Below, piece by piece: positions 55,021-64,000 of a DNA stretch of 64,000 bases (within the stretch, counting starts at the first letter, position 1; every line of letters begins with the position of its first letter). The translations under genes were made by a program, and so were the position numbers. Source of the DNA: Eubacterium sp. (GTDB lineage Bacteria > Bacillota > Clostridia > Lachnospirales > Lachnospiraceae); NCBI GenBank assembly GCA_024690665.1, contig JAILOU010000011.1:1-64000 (forward strand), given 5' to 3'. The notes under the pieces were generated by a model. The model did not search any database. It saw only the letters and a program-made list of their open reading frames with translations, and was not told where the DNA came from.

Positions 55021-56580
55021 CTACATACTTGTTTGGAAACAAAGTTTTGTGATATTTTCCTTTGTAATCTGGCTTCCGACCAGTTCTGCAATAATCTTTC
55101 CTCTTACAAGGATGATGACGCGATTACAAATCTGTGTTAATTCCTCATAATCGGAACTTGAACAAATTACGGCCGTTCCGTCTTCCGCAGAATCGGCAAC
55201 GTGACGATAAATCTGCTGACGAGCACCCACATCTACTCCCTGTGAAGGTTCATGTAAAATCAGCAGTTTCGGTGACTCCTGCACCCATTTTGCCATTAAC
55301 ACTTTCTGCTGATTTCCACCGGAAAGCTGCGAAAAATTCATTCCAGGATCATCCGGTCTCACATCGTATTGCTTTACCAATCGAACTGCATTCTCATGCA
55401 TTTTCTTTCTCTTAAGATTCTTTGGACGATACTTATACATCACCTGCATATTCAGATTGTCTTCCACCGTAAGATCCCCGATTCCTCCGGAACCTGCACG
55501 GTCTGCCGGAATCAGCGAAATTCCGTCATGAACCGCTTTCTTAGGGGTATATCCTGACAAATCATGCTGCTGATGATCAAAGGAAAGCTTTCCTCTCTGA
55601 TAGTCTGTTGCTCCGCAAAGCAAATACGGAATTTCTTCAAATCCGGATCCCACAAGGCCGGTAATTCCGACTACTTCACCCGGATGTACCTTAAACGAAA
55701 TGTCATCCACAATCAGCCCTTTGATATTGTCTGCCTCGATAACATCATCCTGTGAAAAGTTCTGCTCAGACTGCTCTTCCACGTGATATTTATCTAATTT
55801 TTGTCCTAGTATAATCTCGATAATCTTGTCTTTTGTAACCTGTTTTGTTATACCCTCACCTACATTCAGACCATCGCGAAGTACCGTAAATGCATCCGTC
55901 AATTCAATGACTTCGTCAATATCATGTGATACAAACATAACACTGATTCCTTCACTTGCAATTTCTCTTACGAGTGAAAACAGTGTATTGACTTCCGCTC
56001 TCGGAAGAAATACTGTCGGCTCATCAAGCACCAACAATCCGCGCTTTTTTTCCTGTACAATCTTATTGACCTTTAACGACACAACTGCGCGGATGATAGC
56101 CAACATCGCTTTTTGTACCGGACCAAGATCCATTACAATGGTCTCCGGATCAATGTCTAGGCCGTATCTTTCAAAGATTGCTTTCGCGTGTTCTTTTTCT
56201 TTCTTCCAATTCACATACTTAATGTTGTTAGTGGACATCTTACCAAGTGTCCAGTTTTCAATTACCGATAGTGTCGGAATCAGACCCAGATCCTGGTGTA
56301 CAAAACTGATTCCGTAATCAATAAATCCACCCGGTTCTATCGGAAGTGGAATCTTCTCGCCGTTAAGCCACAATTCGCCACCGGCATCCGGTTCATGATA
56401 TCCTGCTAAAACCTTGATAAACGTTGATTTTCCACATCCATTTTGTCCAAGTAATCCATGTATTTCTCCGGGTTTTATTACAAAGTCAATCCCCTTTAAC
56501 GCTCTCGTACTTCCAAATGATTTTGCAATCCCTCTGGCATATAATGTCGTTTCTCTTTGATCTATATCCATCTGTGGCAT
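55021..56580 (-). CDS. Ribose-type ABC transporter, duplicated ATP-binding protein
   Basis: The 519-residue protein has two ABC domains. The first has an intact Walker A (GLLGQNGCGKST) but a weak signature region; the second has LSGGNQQKVLMAKW and a switch histidine, as in RbsA. It energises the adjacent permease. It lies 66 bp downstream of the binding-protein gene, with a stem-loop between. Confidence 0.88.
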   Translation of the reverse strand: MPQMDIDQRETTLYARGIAKSFGSTRALKGIDFVIKPGEIHGLLGQNGCGKSTFIKVLAGYHEPDAGGELWLNGEKIPLPIEPGGFIDYGISFVHQDLGLIPTLSVIENWTLGKMSTNNIKYVNWKKEKEHAKAIFERYGLDIDPETIVMDLGPVQKAMLAIIRAVVSLKVNKIVQEKKRGLLVLDEPTVFLPRAEVNTLFSLVREIASEGISVMFVSHDIDEVIELTDAFTVLRDGLNVGEGITKQVTKDKIIEIILGQKLDKYHVEEQSEQNFSQDDVIEADNIKGLIVDDISFKVHPGEVVGITGLVGSGFEEIPYLLCGATDYQRGKLSFDHQQHDLSGYTPKKAVHDGISLIPADRAGSGGIGDLTVEDNLNMQVMYKYRPKNLKRKKMHENAVRLVKQYDVRPDDPGMNFSQLSGGNQQKVLMAKWVQESPKLLILHEPSQGVDVGARQQIYRHVADSAEDGTAVICSSSDYEELTQICNRVIILVRGKIIAELVGSQITKENITKLCFQTSM

Positions 56581-56609
56581 ATCATTTCACCCAACTTTCT
56601 AATACCCCG

Positions 56610-56631
56610 GGAGCAATAAAAACATTGCTCC
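56610..56631 (-). promoter_or_regulatory. Intercistronic stem-loop after the binding-protein gene
   Basis: GGAGCAAT/ATTGCTCC forms a perfect 8-bp stem around a 6-nt loop between the binding-protein stop (56647) and the ATPase start (56580). No T-run follows, so it is more likely an mRNA-stabilising or processing element that raises binding-protein expression than a terminator. Confidence 0.55.
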
Positions 56632-56646
56632 ACAGGATTTATTTTC

Positions 56647-57810
56647 TTATTCTGCTACGCCCCACAGCTCTTCATAATAGGAAATGTAGCTTGTATCATA
56701 ACCACCGAATCCGGCCGTTCCGTCTTCCCCAATCGTTGCTTCTACATTGTCGCTTGTCCACAGTACCAATGGTGCATTTTCGTCTTCAAGTGGTTCTTGT
56801 CCATCTAAGATTCTAAAGGTCTGATCAAGCAGGCAATATGCCATTAAGTCAAGACACTCTCCAAGGTCTGCGTCAACCGCACCGCTGTTTACCAAATCAA
56901 GGGCAAATGGTGTTCCATTATAAGTTGATGTCTTAATGGTTCCGGTTGCCCCAACTGCTTCAATTGCAGCTGTTACATAAGTGCTGTTTGAGTCATACAT
57001 GGAAATGACATAATCAATTGTTGGATCTGCATTCAATGCATTTGTCACTTCTGTCTGCATCTTCGTTGCCCAGTCTGCCAGGTTAACATTCACATATGTG
57101 TATTTTGCATCCGGTGCATAGTCGCTTAAAGCACTCTCTACGCCTTTTTCCATGGCAAGTGATGCATCCAAATCCTGTGAGGTAACAATCAGATAATTTC
57201 CATCTGCTCCGGCTGACTGAATAGCTCGAAGTGCAATTACACGTCCGAACTTCTCATAATCTGCTGCAAGACAATACGTTGCGGTACAACTATCCTGATC
57301 TGCAAAATCATGGAAATGACAATCGATGACCGGAATTCCATTTTCCTCAGCGTATTCAACCTGTGAGGAAACAAGGTCCATATCCACACCGGAAAATGCA
57401 AGGATTGCATCGTATCCCTGATTAACAGCTGTTTCCATTCCTTGTACCCAGGAATCTACGGTTCCGTCTGCTGTATAAATATAACTTTCAATGCCAAGAT
57501 TATCGCAGATATCTTTCATTGCCGAACAGGTTACTTCGTCAAACTGTACTGCATAATTGGCCGGTAAAATAAAGAGTTTCTTTCCTGCCATGGTGCTCTT
57601 AACATCTATCTCGGTTGCTCCTTCTACGGAGTAATTCTCTCCTAAATCAAAATACTGCGCCAATTCTTCTTCTAAAGCTGCCGTATCCAAAGCAGCTCCT
57701 GATTCCTCTGCAGATGTTGTCTGTTCTTCCTCGGACGATCCACATCCCGTAAGCGCCATGCCTATCCCAAGTACTCCTACCGTTAACATTGCCAAAAACT
57801 TTCTTTTCAT
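56647..57810 (-). CDS. ABC transporter substrate-binding lipoprotein (ribose-type)
   Basis: A 387-residue lipoprotein (signal with ALTGCG, Cys about 23) of the type I periplasmic-binding fold: KKLFILPANYAVQFDEV, a DAILAFSGVDMDL segment and a late VNSGAVDADLGECLDLMAY segment. It captures the substrate for the downstream permease and ATPase. A terminator lies between it and the upstream P-II gene, so its expression may be partly separate. Confidence 0.85.
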   Translation of the reverse strand: MKRKFLAMLTVGVLGIGMALTGCGSSEEEQTTSAEESGAALDTAALEEELAQYFDLGENYSVEGATEIDVKSTMAGKKLFILPANYAVQFDEVTCSAMKDICDNLGIESYIYTADGTVDSWVQGMETAVNQGYDAILAFSGVDMDLVSSQVEYAEENGIPVIDCHFHDFADQDSCTATYCLAADYEKFGRVIALRAIQSAGADGNYLIVTSQDLDASLAMEKGVESALSDYAPDAKYTYVNVNLADWATKMQTEVTNALNADPTIDYVISMYDSNSTYVTAAIEAVGATGTIKTSTYNGTPFALDLVNSGAVDADLGECLDLMAYCLLDQTFRILDGQEPLEDENAPLVLWTSDNVEATIGEDGTAGFGGYDTSYISYYEELWGVAE

Positions 57811-57863
57811 ATTAAATTCCTCCTATGTTTTATATCTCTCAACCCATATAAGGTTTAAAAAAA

Positions 57864-57886
57864 GCCCTGACATGTTATGTCAGCGC
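57864..57886 (-). terminator. Internal terminator between P-II and binding-protein genes
   Basis: GCcCTGACAT pairs with ATGTCAGcGC around a 3-nt loop; the minus strand continues into T7. It lies 16 bp past the P-II stop and so splits the apparent operon or sets a read-through ratio. Confidence 0.8.
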
Positions 57887-57902
57887 CTTTGCCTTACCCT
57901 TT

Positions 57903-58241
57903 TTAAATTGCTTTTTCTCCGCGTTCTCCGGTTCTCACCCGGACTGCATTTTCAATATCGTAGATGAAGATCTTACCATCTCCAATCTCTCCATCTGAAA
58001 CCTCTCTTGTCATGGCCTCGATGATTGGTTCTACCTTCTCATCACTTACCACACATTCTACTTTTACTTTTGGAAAGATATGCTCTTCGTAACTGACTCC
58101 GTTGTAAGTGTAAGTCTTTCCTTTCTGTGTACCAAATCCGTTGATATTCGTAAACATGGCACCTCCGATGCCTTCCGCTACCAACACCATCTTCGCTTTC
58201 TCCACTTTGTTTGGTTTAACTATGATTTCGAGTTTTTTCAT
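57903..58241 (-). CDS. P-II family nitrogen regulatory protein
   Basis: The start at 58241 gives 112 residues, the usual P-II length, with GAGGTG upstream. Visible motifs are MKKLEIIVKPNKVEKAK, a T-loop with Tyr in NGVSYEEHIFPKV, and the ATP-site GDGKIFIYDIENAVRVRTGE. P-II trimers bind ATP/ADP and 2-oxoglutarate and control partner proteins through the T-loop. No ammonium channel or glutamine synthetase gene is near; the partners may be the transporter or hydrolases of this operon. Its start overlaps the end of the EamA gene by 26 bp. Confidence 0.9.
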   Translation of the reverse strand: MKKLEIIVKPNKVEKAKMVLVAEGIGGAMFTNINGFGTQKGKTYTYNGVSYEEHIFPKVKVECVVSDEKVEPIIEAMTREVSDGEIGDGKIFIYDIENAVRVRTGERGEKAI

Positions 58242-59190
58242 ACACGCCACCTCTTTCTTTTACTTTTGTATTATGATGCAATGTCCTTTGCCCCAATTTT
58301 ACCGAGATACCAACTCCTACCAAAATTAAGATGATTCCCACTATCGTATTTGGCCATATGGTTTCGCCCAAAAAAATCAGCGCCCATACACTTGCCAGCG
58401 GCGGTTTCAGTAAAAAGGCCATAGAACCGATACTCGTATCCAGGTTCGCCAGTGCCACATAATATAGTAGATAAGCCAATCCTGTCAGTACAATTCCGAT
58501 AAACAGAAATTGCGGTAATATGCTTTTGACTGGAAAATAAAACATATTCTCATGTGTGCTTATTCCCGTAACAATCAAAAATGGAATACAGCAGATTGCT
58601 CCACATATGGAAGAGATCGCCGTCATTGCCACGGGACCGATTGAACCTACCGATACTTTTTTATTGATAACCGAGTAAATACTAAAGACAATCATGCCCA
58701 ATAGAGTACATGTGATTCCGATTATGTATCTTCCGGATATCTCATTGTTGCTAATTAAGTGTATGCAGGAGATCAATACTCCGACAAGACCGATTACCAA
58801 TCCCAGTATTTTCCACCGGTTCATCTTCTCTTTTAACAAAAGCACTGAAAAAATACTGATAAACAACGGATTGGAGCTAAACAGTACTGCCGACAATCCT
58901 GCGGATGAATAAAATACTCCGTATTGTGCCAGGCTCATACTCACCGTCACCAGCATAAATCCAAGAAGAAAAAACATGACGATATATTTTGCATTAAAGA
59001 CAAATTGTCGTTTCTTCAATTCTCTGATTCCAAATGGCAACAAACACATTCCGCCAATTATAAATCTGTAAAAGGTTAACTGCATTCCCGTCAGCGATCC
59101 ATTCATCGTCTTTGTCACTACTTCAAAAACACTGAATATTAATATGGAGATTAGCATGTAAATCCCATATTTCGCTTTAATTCCAATCAC
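58216..59190 (-). CDS. EamA/DMT-family membrane transporter
   Basis: A 324-residue protein with about ten helices and two EamA halves (YGIYMLISILIFSVFEVVTK; late VALANLDTSIGSMAFLLKP). The frame opens with GTG at 59190, but that codon overlaps the strong AGGAGG and cannot use it; an ATG at 59157 is 32 nt too far, and an in-frame ATT at 59181 has ideal spacing. The start is therefore unsure. As first gene of the nitrogen operon it may export an amino acid or an amine end-product. Confidence 0.8.
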   Translation of the reverse strand: MIGIKAKYGIYMLISILIFSVFEVVTKTMNGSLTGMQLTFYRFIIGGMCLLPFGIRELKKRQFVFNAKYIVMFFLLGFMLVTVSMSLAQYGVFYSSAGLSAVLFSSNPLFISIFSVLLLKEKMNRWKILGLVIGLVGVLISCIHLISNNEISGRYIIGITCTLLGMIVFSIYSVINKKVSVGSIGPVAMTAISSICGAICCIPFLIVTGISTHENMFYFPVKSILPQFLFIGIVLTGLAYLLYYVALANLDTSIGSMAFLLKPPLASVWALIFLGETIWPNTIVGIILILVGVGISVKLGQRTLHHNTKVKERGGVYEKTRNHS

Positions 59191-59217
59191 CTCCTTCCAG
59201 GTTCTTTCCTGTTAATT

Positions 59218-59252
59218 AAAAAACGGAGATATTCTTTTTTGAATATCTCCGT
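59218..59252 (-). terminator. Intrinsic terminator in the leader of the nitrogen operon
   Basis: ACGGAGATATTC pairs perfectly with GAATATCTCCGT around T6, and the minus strand continues into a T-run. It lies between the operon promoter (59308-59336) and the first gene (59190), so the operon can be transcribed only by reading through it. Confidence 0.8.
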
Positions 59253-59277
59253 TGATGTCTTACCTCTGATTGATTAT

Positions 59278-59336
59278 TTCATCTAACGCGTTCGATGAAC
59301 TGTGTACATATTAGCATTGCCCTATTTATTTGTCAA
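59278..59336 (-). promoter_or_regulatory. Promoter and TetR-type operator of the nitrogen operon
   Basis: On the minus strand TTGACA (59336-59331) and TAATAT (59313-59308) are 17 bp apart. The start near 59301 is followed at once by a 22-bp palindrome (59278-59299; TTCATC-x-AACG/CGTT-x-GATGAA). The TetR gene lies upstream and probably represses here. The rest of 59337-59545 is AT-rich with no gene seen. Confidence 0.7.
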
Positions 59337-59545
59337 ACTCATTTTTTTGTAGAAATTGTACTCTCATTTTGTTTGATTATTGCTTTTTGTACAATTATTT
59401 GTCATATAATTCCGTTCCTATTATTCAATTTTCCCTTCCTTAATACAATATCCTTTGTATTTTATTTGCAATTTTGTGCAAATAAATTTCTGTATTACTT
59501 TTATTTTTTCTTATCTGTAACATTCTTATCCGATTCTAGCTTATT

Positions 59546-60139
59546 CTATGCTTTGAACTTATCTATCAAAAGATTCACTGCTAGATGTGCGTGCGTTCGA
59601 TAATCAAAATCATCTTTCACCATAATCCACCGAATAAACAGACCTCGCACACTGTACAACAAAGCCTCTGCCATAAATTTTGCATCGTATTCCATTGTAA
59701 TCGATCCTTTTTGTTGTCCTTCTTCCACCAGATTCAGGATAACTTCAAGACGATTTTGATCGATTATTTTAACCGCCTCTTCTGATTTCATCACCGGTGG
59801 TAATAAATCAATATATTCTTCAAACGGATAATCAATTAAATATGCAAAATAGTCCCGAATCTTTTCCGGGGCTGCTTCTTGTTCTAATTCTTTCTTTCGT
59901 GTCTCATAATAGTCTTCTATCTTCGGTAGAAGTTGCAAAATCAGCATTTCCTTGGATTCAAAATAATGATAAAATGTTCCAACCGTAATCTGTGCGCCTT
60001 TACAGATTTGCTTGACCGAGGTTTTCTCATAACCATTATCGCGAATAGTATTAAGCGCCGTATCGATAATTCGTTTTTTTGTTTCTATCGCTTGTAAATC
60101 TCTGGATGTCAGATGATCTTTTTCCTGTCTCATTTTCAT
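59546..60139 (-). CDS. TetR-family transcriptional regulator
   Basis: The start at 60139 (197 residues) is preferred, with AGAGGGA upstream; the longer frame to 60259 runs through the dispersed 43-bp repeat. The helix-turn-helix reads KTSVKQICKGAQITVGTFYH. The C-terminal domain is helical. It most likely controls the operon starting at 59190 through the palindrome after its promoter. No terminator follows directly. Confidence 0.85.
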   Translation of the reverse strand: MKMRQEKDHLTSRDLQAIETKKRIIDTALNTIRDNGYEKTSVKQICKGAQITVGTFYHYFESKEMLILQLLPKIEDYYETRKKELEQEAAPEKIRDYFAYLIDYPFEEYIDLLPPVMKSEEAVKIIDQNRLEVILNLVEEGQQKGSITMEYDAKFMAEALLYSVRGLFIRWIMVKDDFDYRTHAHLAVNLLIDKFKA

Positions 60140-60162
60140 AAATATCTGTAATCCCTCTTTGT

Positions 60163-60205
60163 CATGGGGGACGGTCCTAATGCCACGGTCATGGTTCCTT
60201 TGGCT
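60163..60205. repeat. 43-bp dispersed repeat, copy 2
   Basis: Identical to 51415-51457. Here ACGGTCC inside it is matched by GGACCGT a few bases beyond its end, forming a second inverted repeat. It lies between the V-ATPase D terminator and the TetR gene. Confidence 0.8.
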
Positions 60206-60226
60206 TGAGGACCGTTCCAGTATCCC

Positions 60227-60257
60227 AAAAAAGGACAGAGGGGCTGTCCCTCTGTCC
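60227..60257 (-). terminator. Rho-independent terminator of the V-ATPase operon
   Basis: GGACAGAGGG/CCCTCTGTCC forms a 10-bp stem around a 5-nt loop with T6 on the minus strand, 10 bp past the stop of the subunit D gene. Confidence 0.9.
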
Positions 60258-60266
60258 ATAATTGTT

Positions 60267-60959
60267 CTAGTTTGCGGTTTCGATTTCCACCGGAAATCCG
60301 CCTTCTCTTTCTGAGTAATGATGTTCTTCCTCGAGCATCATGTCTTTTACCTTCATCAGACGAATCTGCGTACTACGCTCTGCTTCGTCAAGCTTCATGG
60401 TAATATACTTAATGCTTTCTCTCGTTTCCGGAATCACGACATGCTCAAGAGCATTTACACGTCTTCTGGTCTTCTCGATTTCGGCAGCCATAAGCTGGCA
60501 GGATTTTTCGATCTCTGCAAGTTTCAGCATATCCGGGAAGATATCAGCAAGAGATTTGACCGCACCGTCAAGGTCGCTGGATGTATAAGCAAAACCATAA
60601 GAGTAGATATCATTTGCATCCGAAGTACGTGTTTTGTACTCGAAAGAAGGAATCTCAACACTCATGACGTTCTTTTGATCGGCAATCAGTGTTACTTCCT
60701 GCTTCGGCGCCATAAGCGCTGTATGCATCGTCTCCTCTGACATAGTAGCCTTAGCAACAACGAAATTGGTATTCGCAGCTTTGATGCCTTCCTCTACCTT
60801 AAGACGCAGTTCCATATTTTCCTTAATCAGATCAAGGAACTGACGCATTAACTCGTCACGCTTATCTTTTAAAAGCTTATGTCCACGGACCGCTGTACCC
60901 AGCTTTTTCTTTAATCTGGTGAGCTCCATTCTTGTAGGAGTTACCTGAGTTGCAGCCAT
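60267..60959 (-). CDS. atpD: V-type ATP synthase subunit D
   Basis: The 230-residue central-stalk subunit starts with MAATQVTPTRMELTRLKKKL, the family signature, and is almost entirely long helices that form the rotor coiled coil. It follows subunit B by 42 bp and is the last gene of the operon, before a strong terminator. The complex couples ATP hydrolysis or synthesis to ion translocation at the membrane. Confidence 0.95.
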   Translation of the reverse strand: MAATQVTPTRMELTRLKKKLGTAVRGHKLLKDKRDELMRQFLDLIKENMELRLKVEEGIKAANTNFVVAKATMSEETMHTALMAPKQEVTLIADQKNVMSVEIPSFEYKTRTSDANDIYSYGFAYTSSDLDGAVKSLADIFPDMLKLAEIEKSCQLMAAEIEKTRRRVNALEHVVIPETRESIKYITMKLDEAERSTQIRLMKVKDMMLEEEHHYSEREGGFPVEIETAN

Positions 60960-61001
60960 ATTCTCACCTCACTTTTCTAGGCTGATAATGTAATAGATGT
61001 C

Positions 61002-62375
61002 TTATTTCTTGTCATAGTATTCATCAAGAATATCGTCATCGATACGTTTCAGCTCGCTACGAGGTAAGATACGCAGCAGATCCCAACCGATATCAAGAGT
61101 TTCCTCAATGCTTCGGTCAGCGTTGTATCCCTGAGATACATAAGTCTTCTCGAATTCATCTGCGAACTTCGCATAGATGATATCCATGTCAGACAATGCT
61201 GCTTCACCTAAGATAACCATAAGTTCTTTCGCTTCTTTACCACGGGCATAAGCAGAGAACAACTGGTTCATTGTATTTGCATGATCTCGTCTTGTCTTGC
61301 CTTCACCAATACCCTTATCTTTCAGACGGGACAGTGACGGAAGTACATCGATAGGTGGCTGAACACCCTTACGATAAAGTTCACGACTTAAGATGATCTG
61401 ACCCTCTGTGATATATCCTGTTAAGTCAGGGATTGGATGCGTCTTATCATCTTCCGGCATGGTCAGGATTGGAATCATTGTGATGGATCCTTCCTTGCCT
61501 CTTTGACGACCTGCACGTTCATACATAGTAGCAAGGTCAGTGTACATATAACCAGGATATCCACGACGTCCAGGAACTTCCTTACGCGCTGCAGAAACCT
61601 CACGAAGAGAGTCTGCATAGTTTGTGATATCCGTCATGATTACAAGTACATGCATGTCTTTTTCAAATGCAAGATACTCAGCGGCTGTCAGTGCCATACG
61701 AGGTGTAGAAATACGCTCTACGGCAGGGTCATTAGCCAGGTTGATAAAGAGTACCGTACGATCAATAGCACCTGTTTCCTTGAAGGAATCAATGAAGAAG
61801 TTAGATTCTTCGAAAGTGATACCCATCGCAGCAAATACTACGGCGAATTTCTCATCTTTTCCACGAACCTTAGCCTGACGCGCAATCTGTGCTGCAAGGT
61901 TTGCATGTGGAAGACCGGATGCGGAGAAGATTGGAAGCTTCTGTCCACGAACCAGTGTGTTCAGACCATCAATAGCAGAAACACCTGTCTGAATAAACTC
62001 AGAAGGATAGTTTCTAGCTGCCGGGTTCATTGGCAGACCATTGATGTCCATTCTCATATCAGGGAGAATCTCTGGGCCTCCATCGATTGGATTACCCATT
62101 CCGTCGAAGACACGACCAAGCATATCTTCTGAAACTCCAAGTTCCAGGCTTCGTCCAAAGAAACGAACTTTGGATGATGCTAAGTTAATTCCTGTTGCAC
62201 TCTCAAAGAGCTGTACTAATGCTTCGTCTCCGTTGATTTCGAGGACTTTACATCTTCTTCTTTCTCCGGAAGCAAGCTCGATTTCTCCAAGTTCATCATA
62301 GGATACATTGGAAACCCCTTTAACAAGCATAAGAGGGCCGGCTACTTCCTGAATTGTTCTATATTCCTTTGGCAT
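61002..62375 (-). CDS. atpB: V-type ATP synthase subunit B
   Basis: The 457-residue non-catalytic subunit shows [30 protein letters not shown] [40 protein letters not shown] and the C-terminal helical domain. It lacks the GxxGKT P-loop of subunit A, as expected. Its ATG follows the subunit A stop codon immediately. Confidence 0.95.
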   Translation of the reverse strand: MPKEYRTIQEVAGPLMLVKGVSNVSYDELGEIELASGERRRCKVLEINGDEALVQLFESATGINLASSKVRFFGRSLELGVSEDMLGRVFDGMGNPIDGGPEILPDMRMDINGLPMNPAARNYPSEFIQTGVSAIDGLNTLVRGQKLPIFSASGLPHANLAAQIARQAKVRGKDEKFAVVFAAMGITFEESNFFIDSFKETGAIDRTVLFINLANDPAVERISTPRMALTAAEYLAFEKDMHVLVIMTDITNYADSLREVSAARKEVPGRRGYPGYMYTDLATMYERAGRQRGKEGSITMIPILTMPEDDKTHPIPDLTGYITEGQIILSRELYRKGVQPPIDVLPSLSRLKDKGIGEGKTRRDHANTMNQLFSAYARGKEAKELMVILGEAALSDMDIIYAKFADEFEKTYVSQGYNADRSIEETLDIGWDLLRILPRSELKRIDDDILDEYYDKK

Positions 62376-64000
62376 TTAGTCCTCCCCCTTTCCTTTGGCA
62401 TTAGTAATCTGACGTGTCAGCTCAGTTGCGATTCTGTCGTACTCAGCCTTAATGTCTTTTTCTTCTGTGTATTTGTAACGACCAATCTGCTCTCTTACAG
62501 GGAGATTAATCAGTTCCTGAAGCGGAGCACCTTCTTTTAATGCTTCCTGTGCTTCATCATAGTATGCACAAACGAGCTTCATCATAAGCAGCTGCTTGTC
62601 GCATGATGTATAAGTGTCGATGTCATGGAAAGAGTTCTGATGTAAGTAGTCTTCACGGATTGATCTTGCAGCTTCCATCTTAATACGGTCGCTTGCAGAA
62701 AGCGCATCCATACCTACCATCTTAACGATTTCATCAAGGTTCGCCTCTTCCTGAAGAAGATTCATCATTTCCTGACGACACTCAAGCCATTCAGGAGATA
62801 CGTTCTTAGTGAACCATGGTCCAATGTTGTCAAGGTACAGGGAATAACTGTTAAGCCAGTTAATAGCCGGGAAATGACGCTTGTATGCAAGCGCACTGTC
62901 AAGTCCCCAGAATACCTTTACGATACGAAGAGTTGCCTGAGATACAGGCTCGGAAATGTCACCACCAGGAGGTGATACAGCTCCGATAACAGACAGCTGT
63001 CCTTCTCTTCCTTCCTTACCAAGTGAAATAACGTGTCCGGCTCTTTCATAGAACTGAGCAAGACGGCTACCAAGGTATGCAGGGTAACCTTCTTCACCAG
63101 GCATTTCTTCCAGACGTCCTGACATCTCTCGAAGAGCCTCGGCCCAACGTGATGTAGAGTCTGCCATAAGTGCCACTGAATATCCCATATCACGGAAGTA
63201 CTCAGCAATAGTGATACCGGTATAGATAGAAGCCTCTCGAGCTGCTACCGGCATATCGGATGTATTGGCGATTAAGACGGTTCTTTCCATCAGTGACTGA
63301 CCTGTCTTCGGGTCCTTCAGTTCAGGGAACTCGTTTAATACGTCTGTCATCTCATTTCCACGCTCGCCACAACCGATGTAAACCACGATGTCGGCTTCTG
63401 CCCATTTTGCAAGCTGATGCTGAATAACGGTCTTACCGGAACCGAATGGTCCAGGTACGGCTGCTACACCACCCTTGGCGATTGGGAAGAATGTATCGAC
63501 AACACGCTGTCCTGTGATCAGTGGCTGTGATGGATTTAATTTTTCTTTGTATGGTCTTCCTACACGGACCGGCCATTTCTGAGCTAATGTCAGCTCTTTG
63601 TCCCCATCAGCGGTAGCAAGAATTGCAATGGTTTCATCAACGTTGAATTCACCGCTCTTGATTTCCTTGATGGTTCCTTTCATGTTCGGTGGTACCATAA
63701 TCTTCTGCTCAACAACGATTGTTTCCTGAACAGTACCGATGATGTCTCCACCTTCCACTTCTGCTCCAGCTTCTACGGTTGGAACAAACTGCCATTTTTT
63801 ATCACGCTTAAGAGCGGCAACTTCAACACCTCTCTTTAAGCTGTTACCGGACACTTTCATGATATCATCCAACGGTCTTTGGATTCCGTCGTAAATACTA
63901 CTGATAAGTCCTGGTCCTAATTCTACGGACATAGGCACGTCCAGTGATTCTACGGGTTCGCCAGGTCCTAAACCTGAAGTCTCCTCGTATACCTGGATAG
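62376..64000 (-). CDS. atpA: V-type ATP synthase subunit A, 5' end off the window
   Basis: The frame runs to the right edge (about 541 residues seen; the family is ~590). The P-loop GPFGSGKT, the GERGNEM catalytic glutamate region and the [20 protein letters not shown] motif mark the catalytic subunit. The open frame continues upstream of the first in-frame GTG at 63938 with family-like residues ([11 protein letters not shown]), so the gene is cut by the window and not a short form. Confidence 0.95.
   Translation of the reverse strand, partial: IQVYEETSGLGPGEPVESLDVPMSVELGPGLISSIYDGIQRPLDDIMKVSGNSLKRGVEVAALKRDKKWQFVPTVEAGAEVEGGDIIGTVQETIVVEQKIMVPPNMKGTIKEIKSGEFNVDETIAILATADGDKELTLAQKWPVRVGRPYKEKLNPSQPLITGQRVVDTFFPIAKGGVAAVPGPFGSGKTVIQHQLAKWAEADIVVYIGCGERGNEMTDVLNEFPELKDPKTGQSLMERTVLIANTSDMPVAAREASIYTGITIAEYFRDMGYSVALMADSTSRWAEALREMSGRLEEMPGEEGYPAYLGSRLAQFYERAGHVISLGKEGREGQLSVIGAVSPPGGDISEPVSQATLRIVKVFWGLDSALAYKRHFPAINWLNSYSLYLDNIGPWFTKNVSPEWLECRQEMMNLLQEEANLDEIVKMVGMDALSASDRIKMEAARSIREDYLHQNSFHDIDTYTSCDKQLLMMKLVCAYYDEAQEALKEGAPLQELINLPVREQIGRYKYTEEKDIKAEYDRIATELTRQITNAKGKGED

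Noticed and set aside
55826..56317. 163-codon plus-strand frame opposite the ABC ATPase gene
   Set aside because: Antisense shadow of a conserved ATPase; no start site context and no recognisable family.
61437..62132. 231-codon plus-strand open frame opposite the V-ATPase B gene
   Set aside because: It mirrors a highly conserved gene, has no ribosome binding site of note and a low-complexity, Cys/Arg/His-rich product typical of antisense frames.
63938..64000. V-ATPase subunit A starting at the GTG at 63938
   Set aside because: The open frame continues upstream to the window edge with residues that match the A subunit, so the gene is cut by the window.

Overview
The window looks like chromosome of an anaerobic, low-to-mid GC Gram-positive bacterium of the Clostridia, most likely Lachnospiraceae. 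Evidence: a V-type ATPase operon (A-B-D), lysine-rich secreted surface proteins with beta-helix and chitobiase-like modules, a formate/nitrite channel, radical SAM enzymes, a PucR-type regulator beside iron-sulfur flavoenzymes, and AGGAGG-type ribosome binding sites. Most genes lie on the minus strand. The family assignment is inference from gene content and sequence style.

Layout. 1-860: edge of an IS200/IS605-type element (partial tnpB, internally deleted tnpA, palindromic end). 863-6361: secreted carbohydrate-binding protein, THEP1-type NTPase, FNT channel, EamA exporter. 6358-9390: zinc uptake operon zur-znuC-znuB-znuA behind a promoter with two Zur-like boxes. 9389-18011: glycan and peptide turnover (a GH13 protein lacking two catalytic residues, MalQ, M18 aminopeptidase, HAD phosphatase, CapA-like lipoprotein, two radical SAM proteins). 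18165-26104: LysR, SufE-like protein, a carrier-protein-like small protein, FucI-like isomerase, Crp/Fnr regulator, MFS transporter, divergent sulfatase, and an ATC-hydrolase-family protein; this reads as an uncharacterised sulfate-ester/sugar locus. 26239-31178: giant surface protein and a second MFS transporter. 31378-33600: a DUF4143 ATPase between two ~115-bp direct repeats that contain tRNA-Pro 3' ends, next to an intact tRNA-Pro(CGG) and a detached tRNA-Pro 5' half. 33694-40219: fumarate-reductase-like flavoprotein, degenerate NuoF-like and fused NuoG/GltD-like electron-transfer proteins, and a divergent PucR regulator. 40220-51322: surface protein, chemoreceptor, PBP1A, TetR, ABC-F protein, diguanylate cyclase, VanRS-like two-component system. 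51502-60139: nitrogen-acquisition operon (EamA, P-II, ribose-type ABC transporter, nitrilase-family amidase, hydantoinase-family amidohydrolase) with TetR control and two internal terminators. 60267-64000: V-ATPase D, B and partial A.

The three loci most likely to hold undescribed biology are (i) the sulfatase / FucI-like / carrier-like / SufE-like cluster, (ii) the flavoprotein reductase with a NuoF-like partner that lacks the NADH-site glycine motif, under PucR control, and (iii) the P-II-containing amidohydrolase operon whose 5' leader contains a complete intrinsic terminator. The catalytically degenerate GH13 protein beside an intact MalQ, and the repeat-flanked DUF4143 ATPase with paired operator repeats around its promoter, are also notable.

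Starts were moved inward where a good Shine-Dalgarno sequence sits inside the longest open frame. No database search was possible; assignments rest on motifs read from the translations.
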